Source: Isoperla grammatica
Lineage: Eukaryota > Arthropoda > Insecta > Plecoptera > Perlodidae
Reading direction: 5' to 3'
DNA: 64,000 nucleotides
NCBI GenBank assembly: GCA_945910005.1
Contig: OX246747.1
Location: 11,685,035 to 11,749,034 of the forward strand
A model generated the notes under the pieces. It did no database searches and was not told the origin of the DNA. It worked only from the letters and a program-made list of their open reading frames with translations. Within the stretch, counting starts at the first letter, position 1, and each line of letters opens with the position of its first letter. Position numbers and translations under genes: made by a program. Positions 10,583-23,200 of the stretch are shown in pieces.

Positions 10583-13237
10583 ATGTTCCGATGCAAAGTG
10601 TGTACGTACTCCACTACCAGTTCTTCACTCTTCGCATCGCATTCGCTCGCTACTCACAAAACAGGCCCATCATCAAGGTTTATTTGTGGAATACCCGAGT
10701 GTTTTGAGAAATTCCGTCTCTGTAGTACTTTCAAATCACACTTATCAAGATTTCATAAAAACTACTCGGTAAATGAAAGCATCACTGTACGTGAACCCAC
10801 ATTACCACATGATGTTAATGCTGCCGAGTTTAAGTGCCCAATTTGTGAGAACAACTCAAAGTGCGTTCAAGATGCCATAAAACATTTAAAGGCTCACATT
10901 CGCAAGGGTTCAAGTGTTCGATGCCCTATGTGTAAGCAAGCAGGCGATACATTCTATAAGAACGTTTCCACATTTTCCACACATATTTCACGGTACCACA
11001 GTGTTCCCATTCTTCAAAATTTAACAACACGTCCTCACGTTGTTTTGCCACCGGCCAGTCTTCCCGAAGTACAGATAGATGTTGGTGGTAATGACGAGGC
11101 CCAAGAAATCACTGTCGCCGAAGATGATATATCATTAAGGATGAAATGTATATCTGGTTTTTATTTAGAATTGTTTGCCAAATATCACATCCCTAACTCT
11201 ACGGTACAAACCATTTATGAAAAGTTCAGTGCCCTATTACAATCCTCTCAAGAGAAATCACACAGTGACCTAAAATCACTAATGATAACTGCAGGCATAG
11301 AAGAAAACACAGTCAACTCGATTCTTAGCCAAGTTTCTTCACGTTCTTTAGCCAGTCTACATTCAACTCGCGGTGAGCTACGCTCTATACACACAAGAAA
11401 AGTGGCGACTGAGACGTATTTCGACGTTGTTAAGGCCGTTTCATTGCGTCTTGGCAGAAATGCACGAAATGTGGTTTGCATCTACCATTACGTTCCGATC
11501 AAAGATTCAATACGTTCTTTTTTTGAGGACGCCTCTGTAATAGCACAGTACAGAAATAATCAATTCCGCCAATTCTCTGATGAAACATTAACCGACCTTC
11601 AGGATGGTACAATGGTAAGAAACCATTCATTGTTAAGTACCGAACCGACCACTGTACAGTTAATTCTGTACCAAGATGCTTTTGAGGTAGCTAATCCTCT
11701 TGGGTCTGGGAAAAAAAAACATAAGATTCTCGCAGTGTATTACACTGTTGCAAATCTGGACCCATGGCGGAGGTCTAAAGTAGACTCTATGCAGTTGGTT
11801 CTGCTCTGCAAACAAGTCAATTTTAACTACTTTGGTCAGGGCAAAGTTTTCAACCGACTGATCCGAGATTTAAAGGACCTTGAAACAAGTGGTACAACAA
11901 TCGGTGGGCAAGAGAACATCAAAGTTGTGCTTACAACCATTCTGGGCGACAACTTGGAAAGCCATGGTATTGGAGGCTTCATGGAAAACTTCAGCAGTAC
12001 GCAGTATTTTTGTCGCTTCTGTACCATCACAAAAAATTCCTTCCAGAATGGGCATTACGAAGCGCCTATCCGTACGCGAGAATCATACAACCAAGCACTC
12101 CGGGATTTGTCTGAAGGAGACACCAACAGGACAGGCATTAAGTCCGATTCTCCATTCAATGCCCTTACACATTATCATGTGACCGAAGGGGGGCTACCAC
12201 CGTGCATTGGTCACGATATCTTTGAGGGGGTGGTCGACTACGACGTACCACTATTCATTAGATACTTCGTCAAAAAAAAATGTTTTGACTATGACTACCT
12301 CAACATGAAGATTGTGACTTTTCCCTTCAAAGGATTAGAAGCGAAGGACAAACCTCACACAATCAGCATCAATGCCACACGGTTAGGAGGGAACGCCGTT
12401 CAAAACTGGACGTTGATACGGTTTCTCCCTATCCTAATAGGAAAGCGAGTTCATAACAAAGAAGATCCCATTTGGCTGCTGTTACTTGAACTCGTTGAGA
12501 TTGTGCAGATTGTGTGTTCACATACGATCTCAAAAGAACACATAGCATATTTAAGTGTAGCGATATCAAGCTACATTAATGGACGCACCTTGGAGTTCCC
12601 GGATGTACCTCTCAGGCCCAAGCATCATTACATGACGCATTATCCTCAACTCATAAAGAAATATGGTCCTCTAATAAGAGTGTGGACTCTAAGGTTTGAG
12701 TCCAAACATCCCTACTTCAAGGAATGCCAAAGGGCAAGCCAAAATTGTATTAACGTCACAAAGACTCTGTGTGAGAAACACCAATATTTTCAAGCGCTAT
12801 ACAAAAGTGCAGGATATTTTCCTGATGAAGTATCTTTCGAAAGTTCCAAACCATATTCTTGTACTGAATACAGTTTGGATATTCAAGAAGAAATCCGCAG
12901 ATCTGGATTGTTAAATAACGCAGCATCATTGCGCGTAGGTCACGTTATAACATTTAGAAACACAGTATATAACGCAGGCGCATGCGTTATTGTACGGCAA
13001 GAAAACATGTGTTTGGAAGTTGGAATTATAAGAGTAATTGCCAAAAAGGAGAGCTTGATTTACTTTGTCATGCAAATGGCACATGCTATGTTGAAAATGC
13101 ACACACAGATATTGGGAGTTGAAATGAGAGAAGAACTGCAAGTGAAGAATGTGTTAGATTTGGCAGACTTTACTCCGCACACTATATACACTGTTGACAA
13201 TGAAGACGTGATTGTTCCAAAGGCCAAATACCTTTAG
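10583..13237 (+). CDS. C2H2 zinc-finger CACTA/EnSpm-like transposase
   Basis: The protein has 884 aa in one exon. I chose the ATG at 10583 because the frame upstream crosses a probable acceptor (ttgcag at 10573) and opens only with GTG. Four C2H2-type fingers lie at residues 4-25, 35-58, 85-105 and 114-139 (the last with a longer Cys-His spacing). The rest resembles animal CACTA/CMC transposases: candidate DDE residues are D365 (YQDAF), D545 (IGHDIFEG) and E706 (LRFESKHPYF), with a CxxC pair at 477-480 (CRFC) between the two aspartates and an RPKHHYMTHYP block before the glutamate. The predicted role is binding and cutting element ends in the nucleus. AATAAA follows at 13276. The family assignment rests on motif memory and on the CACTG ends around it; the catalytic residues are inferred. 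Confidence 0.8.
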   Translation: MFRCKVCTYSTTSSSLFASHSLATHKTGPSSRFICGIPECFEKFRLCSTFKSHLSRFHKNYSVNESITVREPTLPHDVNAAEFKCPICENNSKCVQDAIKHLKAHIRKGSSVRCPMCKQAGDTFYKNVSTFSTHISRYHSVPILQNLTTRPHVVLPPASLPEVQIDVGGNDEAQEITVAEDDISLRMKCISGFYLELFAKYHIPNSTVQTIYEKFSALLQSSQEKSHSDLKSLMITAGIEENTVNSILSQVSSRSLASLHSTRGELRSIHTRKVATETYFDVVKAVSLRLGRNARNVVCIYHYVPIKDSIRSFFEDASVIAQYRNNQFRQFSDETLTDLQDGTMVRNHSLLSTEPTTVQLILYQDAFEVANPLGSGKKKHKILAVYYTVANLDPWRRSKVDSMQLVLLCKQVNFNYFGQGKVFNRLIRDLKDLETSGTTIGGQENIKVVLTTILGDNLESHGIGGFMENFSSTQYFCRFCTITKNSFQNGHYEAPIRTRESYNQALRDLSEGDTNRTGIKSDSPFNALTHYHVTEGGLPPCIGHDIFEGVVDYDVPLFIRYFVKKKCFDYDYLNMKIVTFPFKGLEAKDKPHTISINATRLGGNAVQNWTLIRFLPILIGKRVHNKEDPIWLLLLELVEIVQIVCSHTISKEHIAYLSVAISSYINGRTLEFPDVPLRPKHHYMTHYPQLIKKYGPLIRVWTLRFESKHPYFKECQRASQNCINVTKTLCEKHQYFQALYKSAGYFPDEVSFESSKPYSCTEYSLDIQEEIRRSGLLNNAASLRVGHVITFRNTVYNAGACVIVRQENMCLEVGIIRVIAKKESLIYFVMQMAHAMLKMHTQILGVEMREELQVKNVLDLADFTPHTIYTVDNEDVIVPKAKYL

Positions 13238-13275
13238 TTCCAGAAACGATTTAATGACAGTAAGTTGTTTTTATC

Positions 13276-13281
13276 AATAAA
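13276..13281 (+). promoter_or_regulatory. Probable polyadenylation signal of transposase gene
   Basis: AATAAA begins 39 bases after the stop codon at 13235-13237, a usual distance for a short 3' UTR. Confidence 0.6.
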
Positions 13282-14025
13282 TTCGTATTTATAGAGTCTA
13301 CTTATTCCGCAACAAGACTGATTTTTAGTGGGTTCTGATTTTCACTTTAATTTAAAGCGACTAAACCAACCCTGTAGGCCCCGAGGCCCGAGCACCATCG
13401 ATGAGTTAGCGATACGATAACCAATCAAAGATATTTAAAATATGAATCAGTGATTGGACAGTGCGAACACCCGTGGACGAATGCCAGAATCAACAAGACC
13501 GATTCAGAACAACTTTGAATTTATTGAGTGCTTCGTTGCTAGGACGGCTCCAAAATCGCCGTTTAATAAGTTTATTTATAACTTTATTTTTGGTGACTCC
13601 CGCGTTTGTTGGGGGGGGGGGGGGGGGCACAGAATAGTGATTATACTAACTCAGGCATTAAAATTGTAATATAAAGTTCAGATCCACCCACAAGCCATAA
13701 CGTTCAGAGACATAATGCCTGTATATATTTTATCCGACGGAATTGTAATTGGCGCGAAATAAACTAAAAATTGTAAGTTCAAAGAAACAAATTGGGCTGA
13801 CGGGGGAGTGGCGGGAGGGGGGGGGGGGGGCTGGTTAGGACTTACTCAGAAAATGTACCAACAAAGCAGTAGGGATGCCTACAGATTTACTTTAAGGATT
13901 GGGATTTTAAAATTGTTTAACATTGTTGTAATAACTGTTATGTGAATGTATCCATTAAACTTATTTATTTGATAAGTTTTCGACAGCGGTGCTATTATTA
14001 TTAATGGTATATATTTTTTTTTAGG
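13282..14025 (+). other. Intergenic region between the two transposon genes
   Basis: No coding sequence is recognised. There are G-runs near 13612-13627 and 13818-13832. It ends with a T-rich tract and TAG directly before the second gene's ATG at 14026, a probable acceptor following a non-coding first exon. Confidence 0.5.
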
Positions 14026-14233
14026 ATGGACGATATTGTTAAATGTTTACAAACACACATACAACTCCCAGATTGGTCGGCCGTCAAGGAGAAGCTGATA
14101 GAATTGGGGGTCGACCAGAAGGACCACCTAGAATTATGTGATTTTACAGCTGACTGTAAAGGACTGATGACTCCAATTCAAGCTCGCTTATTAAATAGAG
14201 CATTTGAAAGGGCAACGGTAGCGCCACCTAAAG
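14026..14233 (+). CDS. SAM-like gene, exon 1
   Basis: ATG follows a T-tract acceptor (tttag|g). The exon encodes residues 1-69 plus one base and ends AAA G|GTATGT. It contains the SAM-like helices. Confidence 0.85.
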
Positions 14234-17200
14234 GTATGTCAGCAAAAATATACAATACACATTTTAAAACCGCTTTTACAAAGTATTATATGTTTATGTC
14301 ATCTGTGGTATCGGTTTACAATCCATGTAGTAGTACGACGTATCTAGTACCACATATTTACAAACTTAAAGGACATCGAAACCCTAGCTCTATTTATGTT
14401 ATGTTATAACATCTATTGATTTATTTTAAAAATTATAGCGAAAACTAGAACCCTCATACCCACTCCAGGAATTAGCTATAAATTATTTTCGAGTTGATAA
14501 TATTCCCTTGAGCGCGGCCGTTTTTTATGGTCGTGACGTAGCATTTACTAGTCCCGTGCCGCTAGCATCGGCGGGAGACGCGATATATCGTTCGCGCGCC
14601 TGTCATAGCAAACGAACTATTAGCGGTAGCTCACTGAACTCAATGACACGTTAATCTGCAATGTTTTCTCGTCCTACTCAATGCTTAAACGAGAAGAATA
14701 TCTAGCTTACGTAATGGGGAAAATTGATTTTAAATAAGCCAAGTTTTTCGTATTAACTCGCATATTTCAAAGTCTGGTTAGTATATTTTGCAACGACATT
14801 TTTGCCATTTTAGAAGGCTTGACAATATACGAGATGCATGAAGATCGATTAAAAACATACGGTATGTCGATATTAAAGATAACCCGCAAGCAGTATTTAA
14901 TGAATAAGTGTTGGTATTTGACATGTACCTGGGCAAGTAGCCTGGCTGGAGAAGGTTGTCAGCGGCGGCTAGGAGGTGGTCGGTCCGCAAAGCATTTCCA
15001 AAAACATCAGGTCTAGTTTTCTTGGTAGCAGCAGTTGGTTCGATTTTTTATTTATTTCACTTCACTCAGAGCGAATGCAACAATAATATAACACTAAATA
15101 AAACTTAAGATTACATTCGTTTCAATGTCGATTTACTGCTGCAGATCATAACTATAATGTTCAGCTTATAGAGAGTTCTGATATTTTGTATTTACTATAT
15201 AATTTGTATTTACTAATAGAAAAGTCTGTATGTAACCTGCCCAGGGCCAACATTCTTCACGTGACTAACGAGTTATTTTGGTATTAGGATAAGTGGCTGA
15301 CAGGTGGGGGAGGGGTGACGTCTGAGGGCTGGTAGTAGGACTAAATTGCAGCAACAACACCACCACAAAACAACTCGAAATAACTTTTCATTTAGGGATG
15401 CCGACTGCCAATAGCGGGTATCGAACCGACAACCTGGCGAATGAGAGGCTTGTGTGCTAGTACATTTGAGTAGTGTGTATACTCAAAGCTAAACTATCAG
15501 CTATTGTACATTGTACTTTGTACATTATCCCTATTGTACAATATATTGGGTACAATTATACTCAAAGCTAAAACATTGTACTTTGAACTTTATCCCTATT
15601 GTACACTAACATACTGGGTACAATTTGTCTGATATTCATTATTCTTCATGTTCTGCTGGTTAATGTTTTTGGAATGTGTACTAAACGATAGCACGTCAAG
15701 AGTAGCTGGACAACACCAACGCTGGAAGCGCAGTGCAGGCGTAAAAACAGTGATACAACTAGAATACTTATCACATAATTGTACGCACATCCTAATACAA
15801 AATACACTACCGTATTTTTTTAATAATTCTTCATGCATGTCGTATTATGTCAAGCCTTCCAAAATGGCAAAAATGTCGTCGCAAAATATACTAACCAGAC
15901 TTTGAAATATGCGAGTTATTACGGAAAACTTGGTTTATTTAAAATCAATTTTTCCCATTACGTAAGTTAGATATTCTTCTCGTTGAAGCATTAAGTAGGA
16001 CGAGAAAACATTGCAGATTAACGTGTAATTGAGTTCAGTGAGCTATAGCTAATAGACGCTCGTACGACATATCGCGTCTCCCGCCGATGCTAGCGGTACG
16101 GGACTTGTAAATGCTACGTCACAACCATAAAAAACGGCCGCGCTCAAGGGAATATTATCAACTCGAAAATAATGTATAGCTAATTCCTGGAGTGGCTATG
16201 AGGGTTCTAGTTTTTGCTATAATTTTAAAAATAAATCAATAGATGTTATGGATATTAAATAGAGCTAGGGTTTCGATGTCCTTTAATATCAACCAATTTG
16301 TCCTACAAAAACATAATGTATTCCACTCAGTGCAACGTGGGTGGGGCGATACATCTTCAATAACCATTTCCACGCAGCATAAAAACATACCAATTACCAT
16401 CCCCAAGTCATTCAGTCGAGGAATAAGGTGTAAACATTGCCACCATGAACGTGAGTTCAAATCTCTCATAACATTTTTTTGTGATTTGTCCTTAAACTAA
16501 GGATAACTGTTTTTTTACAGGATAGGCCTAGTCATTTTTTGTTTTAACTTTAATGTTGTGGTTGTTAGCTTTTCTTAGCCATAGTCCTAGTCCTTAGCCC
16601 TGGCACGTGTGAACGCCTACACACATTTCCATAAGTTCAACTTATAGCCATAACCTTTAGTCATTTGTGGGAACCCAAATTCAACACACAGCGAGCACTG
16701 GGGCTCGCTGTAGAGGTATACCTACAGAGGAAAGTTGGATAGGTTGCCGTGGTTCGGAATAAAATAACCATATTCATAAATAATTAGGCCCTACTAACGA
16801 AATCGGTTGTCGAATTGTTGCTGACTTTTTGAACTCCACCAACATTTAAGTTCAAATCGTAGGTTTCATTGTACGATCTTTATTGACTTTTAATAAACAG
16901 CTGCAAAATTAACCTTGCAATAGTTGTTGTAGGCAAATAACTCTTTCAAAAGTGTTTTTTTAAACCACGTGCACTTCATTATGATAGTATTAGTATTATA
17001 GTGTTAGCACTTCATTTGCAAGTAAATCCCTTAAAGAGTTAAGAGACAAATACATACATTGGCACTAATCACAAACTATTATTCAACTATTTAAAAACAA
17101 CTGCCTCCAAATTAACAGTGATAAAACCAACATTCAACATAATGATATATCAGGGAAAAACTATTCAATCATCTTCCACATTTCATAAAAGAAATTAAAA

Positions 17201-20200
17201 ACAAAATAAGATTCAAATCAAGCTTCAAGGATTTCCTCCTACACAATTGCTACAATAGTGTATCAGAATTTTATAATAAACAGGAGGAATAATAAGACAA
17301 CTGAACACTGAAACATATTTATTAACTTATTTAAATTTTTTATTAACTAACAATATACTGGACACAGTAGCCTATAAAGTTCAATGTTAACTTTGTGTAT
17401 ATCGGCTATACATATGTTTTTAAATTTGGTTTAATTTTAGGGCTATTGTAGACAAAGGTAATGTTACTAAACATTTTTTACTATGTTTTAAATGTTTTAA
17501 AATGTAATTTACAGCTGCTCAACAACAATAAAAATACTTAACCGGCAAATAGGTTTTTTACAATTTTAAATGGTATCGTATAGGCCTAACCAAAATATGT
17601 TGTATGTTTTTGTTTAAATACATGTTTTCACACTACACACATTTGCAAAAAAAAAAATATGTTGAAACCATCTTATCTACTGGTTGCCCGACAACGGGCT
17701 CCTCGGTTTCAGTTCGAAGCTACTTGAGTGACATAAATAGAAGTGGAACAATTAATTTTTAAAACGTTAAAATTGTTACTGCTGTTTATAGATGAGGCTG
17801 ACTCTATCTATAATATATACTTTTAGTTTTAAGCATATTGGAGAGACATGCACATTATCTATTATAATGTTAATGTTTTAATTCTTCTTTAGATGCCGTC
17901 CCACAACCGACAGCTGCCACATCATCAGCATCATCACCCAGCAACATTCCGGCAACAACGGCAAACTCTTTAGATTACTTTCAGATACCACAAGCAAAAT
18001 TTTCCCCACAAATGAATAAAATGATCCTGGAAAAAAAAGTGTTTGACCCCTCGACAAGACACGAGTTCATCAGACTTGTTTCTAACGAGATCCAAGCAGT
18101 CGACACACACCCAAAACGGAACTCACTTAAACAGATTGCCCAGCAAATTGCAGAAAATTGGCCCTGCACATTTGCAGATGGTTTTAGTGAGGGCAACGAA
18201 ACAACCAGCTACCACCTTTTCCGGCAACTGGAAACAAGAATAGAAAACTGCAATCGCAGAAGTGTATTTTCACCAGTTGCCGGAAAAAAAAGACAATCCA
18301 AGAAGGATGTGTTTGGGCAGGTCAACACGCAACCTGCGGCACTTCCAGAAGGGGAAACCTTGGAATCCCTTCAAGGAATGCGGGAGACCCTTCTGGAGTG
18401 TTTCGAAAACGCAGACCATACTGACCCAAACATACCTTCTTGGATGGAGAAGACGTATTGTATACAACGCCTCCTTATTAACGACAAACTACCTGCCAAG
18501 GAAGTCAAGGCAGCTTTTCCATTCCTGTCAGAGGTAAGCTGTCACATCATATTCCACACTTACATATAAACAAGCCTTAAGGGGGGACAACACTGAAAAT
18601 CTCATTATTTAAAAAAAAAAAAATTCAATCTACAATTTTTTTTTTTATTATTATTAAATTGTTTATACTATTAACAACCGATTTAAAACACAAAGGAAAT
18701 AATATCACTCATATAGCATACTCATATCTATATTCTTGTGGATGTATGCGCTGCGTGTTTGCCCTAAAATGCAAACTTTGGAAGCTATTTCTGCAGGAAG
18801 CGTTTTTCCTACACAATTCAGTATGGAGAAATTCATATCTTCTAAACTAGTGACCCAAATCTAATAATTTTTTGTGTGTATGTTCTCCAATGCCATTAAG
18901 ATGAAATGATGCATGGCCAAGTTTCTATCTTTGTAAAAAGTATTTTTGTTTTATTTACAATTTTTTTTTTTTTTTTTATATACAAATGTTAAAAGTTAAA
19001 AATTTATAACCTCCATAAAAAACACAGGTTCAAAGTGGTGATGCATCATTTCATTGCTTGTCTACATAACTTCAAATAACACTTTACAAAACTTGAATAT
19101 CTCAATTGGTTCTCATGTAATCCTTTTCCCGGTGTGCATTGTTGTAAAAACCACAACAATGTCAATAAAAAAAAAATATAAGTATTAAAAAAAAAAAAAA
19201 ATACTGCAATAACTTTAGGTTAGTGTTTGGTGCGTTCAACAAGTTTCAGTTAAATTGTTGCCATAGAACAGAAGTTAGGATTTTCAGTGTTGTCCCCCCT
19301 TAAGAAGCCAGTGCAAATTTATTCCCTGTTACTTCTTTTGATTATTACTTGTTTTTAATGGTTGTAACATTATATTTTTGATATTATATTAAAGAATTAT
19401 CCCCCCCAAAAATTTGCAGACACCTTTATCAAACAATAGCAAATACAACAGTATGCCAAGGGTTTTGATATCTTACTATGAAATAACAAATTTAAAAAAA
19501 AACCTAAGGCTGTAATTTGATAATTATTGGATGATAATGATGATAATTTGAAATGCAAAAAACAAAATTTTAAAATATAAACACTAATGGTTGTGTCTGC
19601 ACACATGACTTTAGATTAGATTTGGATTAGATTAGATTAGATTAGATTTTTATCTTCTACTAAAGACACAATAACATTGCATGGTCTAAATCTCTTCCGA
19701 GATGTGTGAAGAGCGGCATAGTAGGCCTAAAATAACCCTAGTTTTCTTCAGCATTCGGTAAGAAATGCTAACAATACACCATGCATAATTGTTGGTGTAA
19801 CTGAGCAACATTAACACTAACTACAGTGACATCAACCGAATGAATCAAATTAACTAAAGGACATTTACTATCTTACTATTTAACTATCTTACTACTTAAA
19901 TGTGAATGGCTTAAATGGCCACTTTGTTTGTCATGGATATCGTCTAAACTTTGTCGACTTTTGTGTTTGAAAGCGTGACCATTTGAGTGACAAAATATGT
20001 TTAGGCGACTGTAGATTTCAACAATAATACTGTTTTTATATTATTTTGCCGGTAAGGCATATGTTAGTGAATTATCAGAAACGGAAGTTTGCAAATTAAT
20101 CAAGCTATGGAATTGTGTAATCCAAATAAACTTTTAACCTACGATATCCGAAGATCCACAACTGTATTGTCTGTAAATGTTTTAGTGTATTAACAAGGGT

Positions 20201-23200
20201 CAAGGGAGCGTAGTGTTTCAATTCAGATTTTTTGGTATTAGTTTCACTTTTTTCATTCTTGCATTAGCGATCGAAGGTAGGCTCCGATTAAGTTGAAATT
20301 TGGACCACCAACAAACTACAATGTGGATTGAATGCCATTAGTTTTGTGGCAAAATCGTTACTGAAATTACTTCTCCCTCTCAATGCTTACTTACTTTCTT
20401 ATAAACGCAACACACGGAGAGCTTTCCGAGTAAATGACTAAATTATCAGCAGTTAATTATGTCAAATATATGTGTAACATTTTTATTTTAAGTCTACCCT
20501 TGAGGTATACAAAGTATTAATATTTCTTGTAAGCAAACTTGTTCAAGTAATCCTACCATATTTTTAAAATATGTACGTCATTTTTTTGTTTAGGAGATGC
20601 ATTTGAAAAACCATTTTGTGTCCTTAATGGGATTTGACTTTGAAGAGAGGGCGCAACAAACAATGTCAGAGAAATTTCCAAGCCTTATGGCTTTTTTAAA
20701 GGCCAAGTTTGAGAAGTTGTTTGTGACCCAAAAAAAACTTCAAGTCGATGACGACTTCATTGAAAAAAAAGATGCGGTCATTGCCACAACAAAACTACCC
20801 ACCAGCTGCCAGCTTCCCGGAGCAATGGATGCACTTGCCTATCTTCTAAAGCAAGATAAAGATCTGCTCATAAAGTCATATAAGGTATGTACGCAAGTCA
20901 TGATTTGTTACAAATGTTGCCAGGCTAGAAACTAAAAATTACTGATTGTGTTTATTTAAGGGTATGTAAGCCAGGTCATTTTGCACCCCCAAAATATTTC
21001 GAAATTTACAAAAATTTAATTTGGTAGTAAATAATGGATAAAAATTTGTTTGGTTATAGGGGTTTAATAATGTTTGTAATAGCGTTGTTGATTACAATTA
21101 ATTTAGTTGGTGAAACAACTATCTTTGGAGAAGAAATTTTAAAATTTTGTCAATACCATATACCATCTCATGATAACATGTAGACTTCATATTATTATGT
21201 TGGGGAAAGAACCAATTGTGTTCGGTACATAACACTTCGGTACTACTAACATATGATTGTGATGCACACATAAAGGTGCATAACATGGGTGACATGTCAC
21301 CAATGTCAACTAGATCACCTGGTGGAGTGTCGTTGAACTGGCGCTGTCTTCATCAAGTTTTCATAAAAAATCCTCAAATAGTAATGCATTTGTATTCTTA
21401 AGTTAGTCTTAGTACCCTTATTTGGAAATGGTTACTTACGTAATCTACTCAACTATGTCAAATCTGAATAGGTAATGTACCATAATGTGATTATTGTACA
21501 TTTCAGGAAGGCGAGGCTGCAAGCGTCATAGAGCTAGATGAAGATGCTCCAGATAATCCCTACATTGCCTTTCTTGGTAAGACTAATTTTACTGCAACAT
21601 TTCTTTATCATCATTTTTCGTAATAGGCTATGATTTTATGCCAATATCATGTCATTTTGTTCATTAAATCAAAGTATATTATTTAATTCATCACCATAAC
21701 AGCCACACAGATTAAGAGCGTTCGTAAGTAGTTTTGATGTTTTTAGTCAACTAATTTCTCTTGAACAAATAATATTAGGATTATTATGAAAATTTTCCTA
21801 CTTTTAGAGGGATGTTATATCTATGCATGGTATTAAGTTCATTTGTGACAAGTCTACTCAAAAATAATATACTCATGTTTGAGTTATGCAAATAGATTAC
21901 ATTCGTCGAAAATGTTCCGTGAAATAATATGGAGAATCTGTTTAAAAATGGGTACATTATTTTTGAATAGGTTGGTGACAAATGTACTTAATACTATGCG
22001 TAGATATGGCATTCCTCGACAAGTAGGTAAATATTTATAATAATCCTACTATTAGTTTAAGAGAAATTAGTTGACGGCCAATACATCTGTAAAACTCCTA
22101 CTGCCGAACGCTCTTAAGAAGATGTTATACAAATTCTAAACAAAGTACATTTTGCTAGTAGTTTAATTAAAGGGGTCAAAGAGTGCTTGTAATTGTTCTA
22201 TTGACTTCTTTTTCAAATCTAAAAGAAAATTTTTAATACATATTTGTAATAGATAGTCTTAGGATTATATAATGTGAGACTTATAACATTAAATGTAACT
22301 TGCGCCCATACACAAGCGCTGTTCTCATGTGTGGGGCAAGTCTAGATCTAGTCGGATTATTCGTGTTGGTAGCATGGGGAGAAATGAGATCGCGGGCGGC
22401 GTGGAGATACTTTTACGGCTTTGGCTACAACAATGTTGATATTCTAAACAGCCGATCAGGTCAGACCAGCAATTGCAGATCTGAAGTACAGGCAAGAGGA
22501 GTTGGCCATCTGCTATCTTTTATTTAAACCATGGACTTATAATAATTTTACTGTTATAAGTACATGGTTAGACATCGGTCCAATAGTTATAACAGTCATG
22601 ACCTTAATATAGGCCTACTTATGTCAGAGTCCTTTAATGTATTTACACAACTTGCAACCCTCCAAAGTTTTACTCGCTAGCTCGCAGCTTGCGAGTGACT
22701 TTTGATAGATTGCATGTGAACTTTCTTGATAGAACAATGAGGCATGTGACATAAGGAATTATCAATGCAATATTAACTTTCCTTTATAAGTTGGTATGAC
22801 AAGATGCCGCCTTGAAACGCATTTTAGGCCATAAAACATTATGCAGGACTGATTTTTTTTTAATTGCCTCCAGCGGCATGGGGCTTTCCCCCGCCCCAGC
22901 TATCCTCGTTCTGAGTACAAAATTTCACTATACGAGTGAACAACTGGTGGATTTGTGGAGGGTTGTATAACACAACTATGGGTAGTTATTGTTATTGATA
23001 ATCCATTCTGAAATTGAATAACAATGAAATATTTTCTGATTATTAAAATGGGTACCTATACTGTAGGCCTACATAAAACGGTTTTACTTGTAATATTATT
23101 TTATTTTGAATGGTAGGCTTGAGATTTTCTTAGTTTGACACTCCCCTCCATCGTTATCTGGCCACTCGTTACCCCAGTGATAACCCGACAATAATATCAT

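Noticed and set aside
11836..12182. Short ORFs on both strands inside the transposase
   Set aside because: Shadows of the 884-aa coding frame.
14026..14409. 127-aa single-exon gene at 14026
   Set aside because: The frame runs past a good GTATGT donor at 14234; the remainder is intron and the chain of exons continues downstream.
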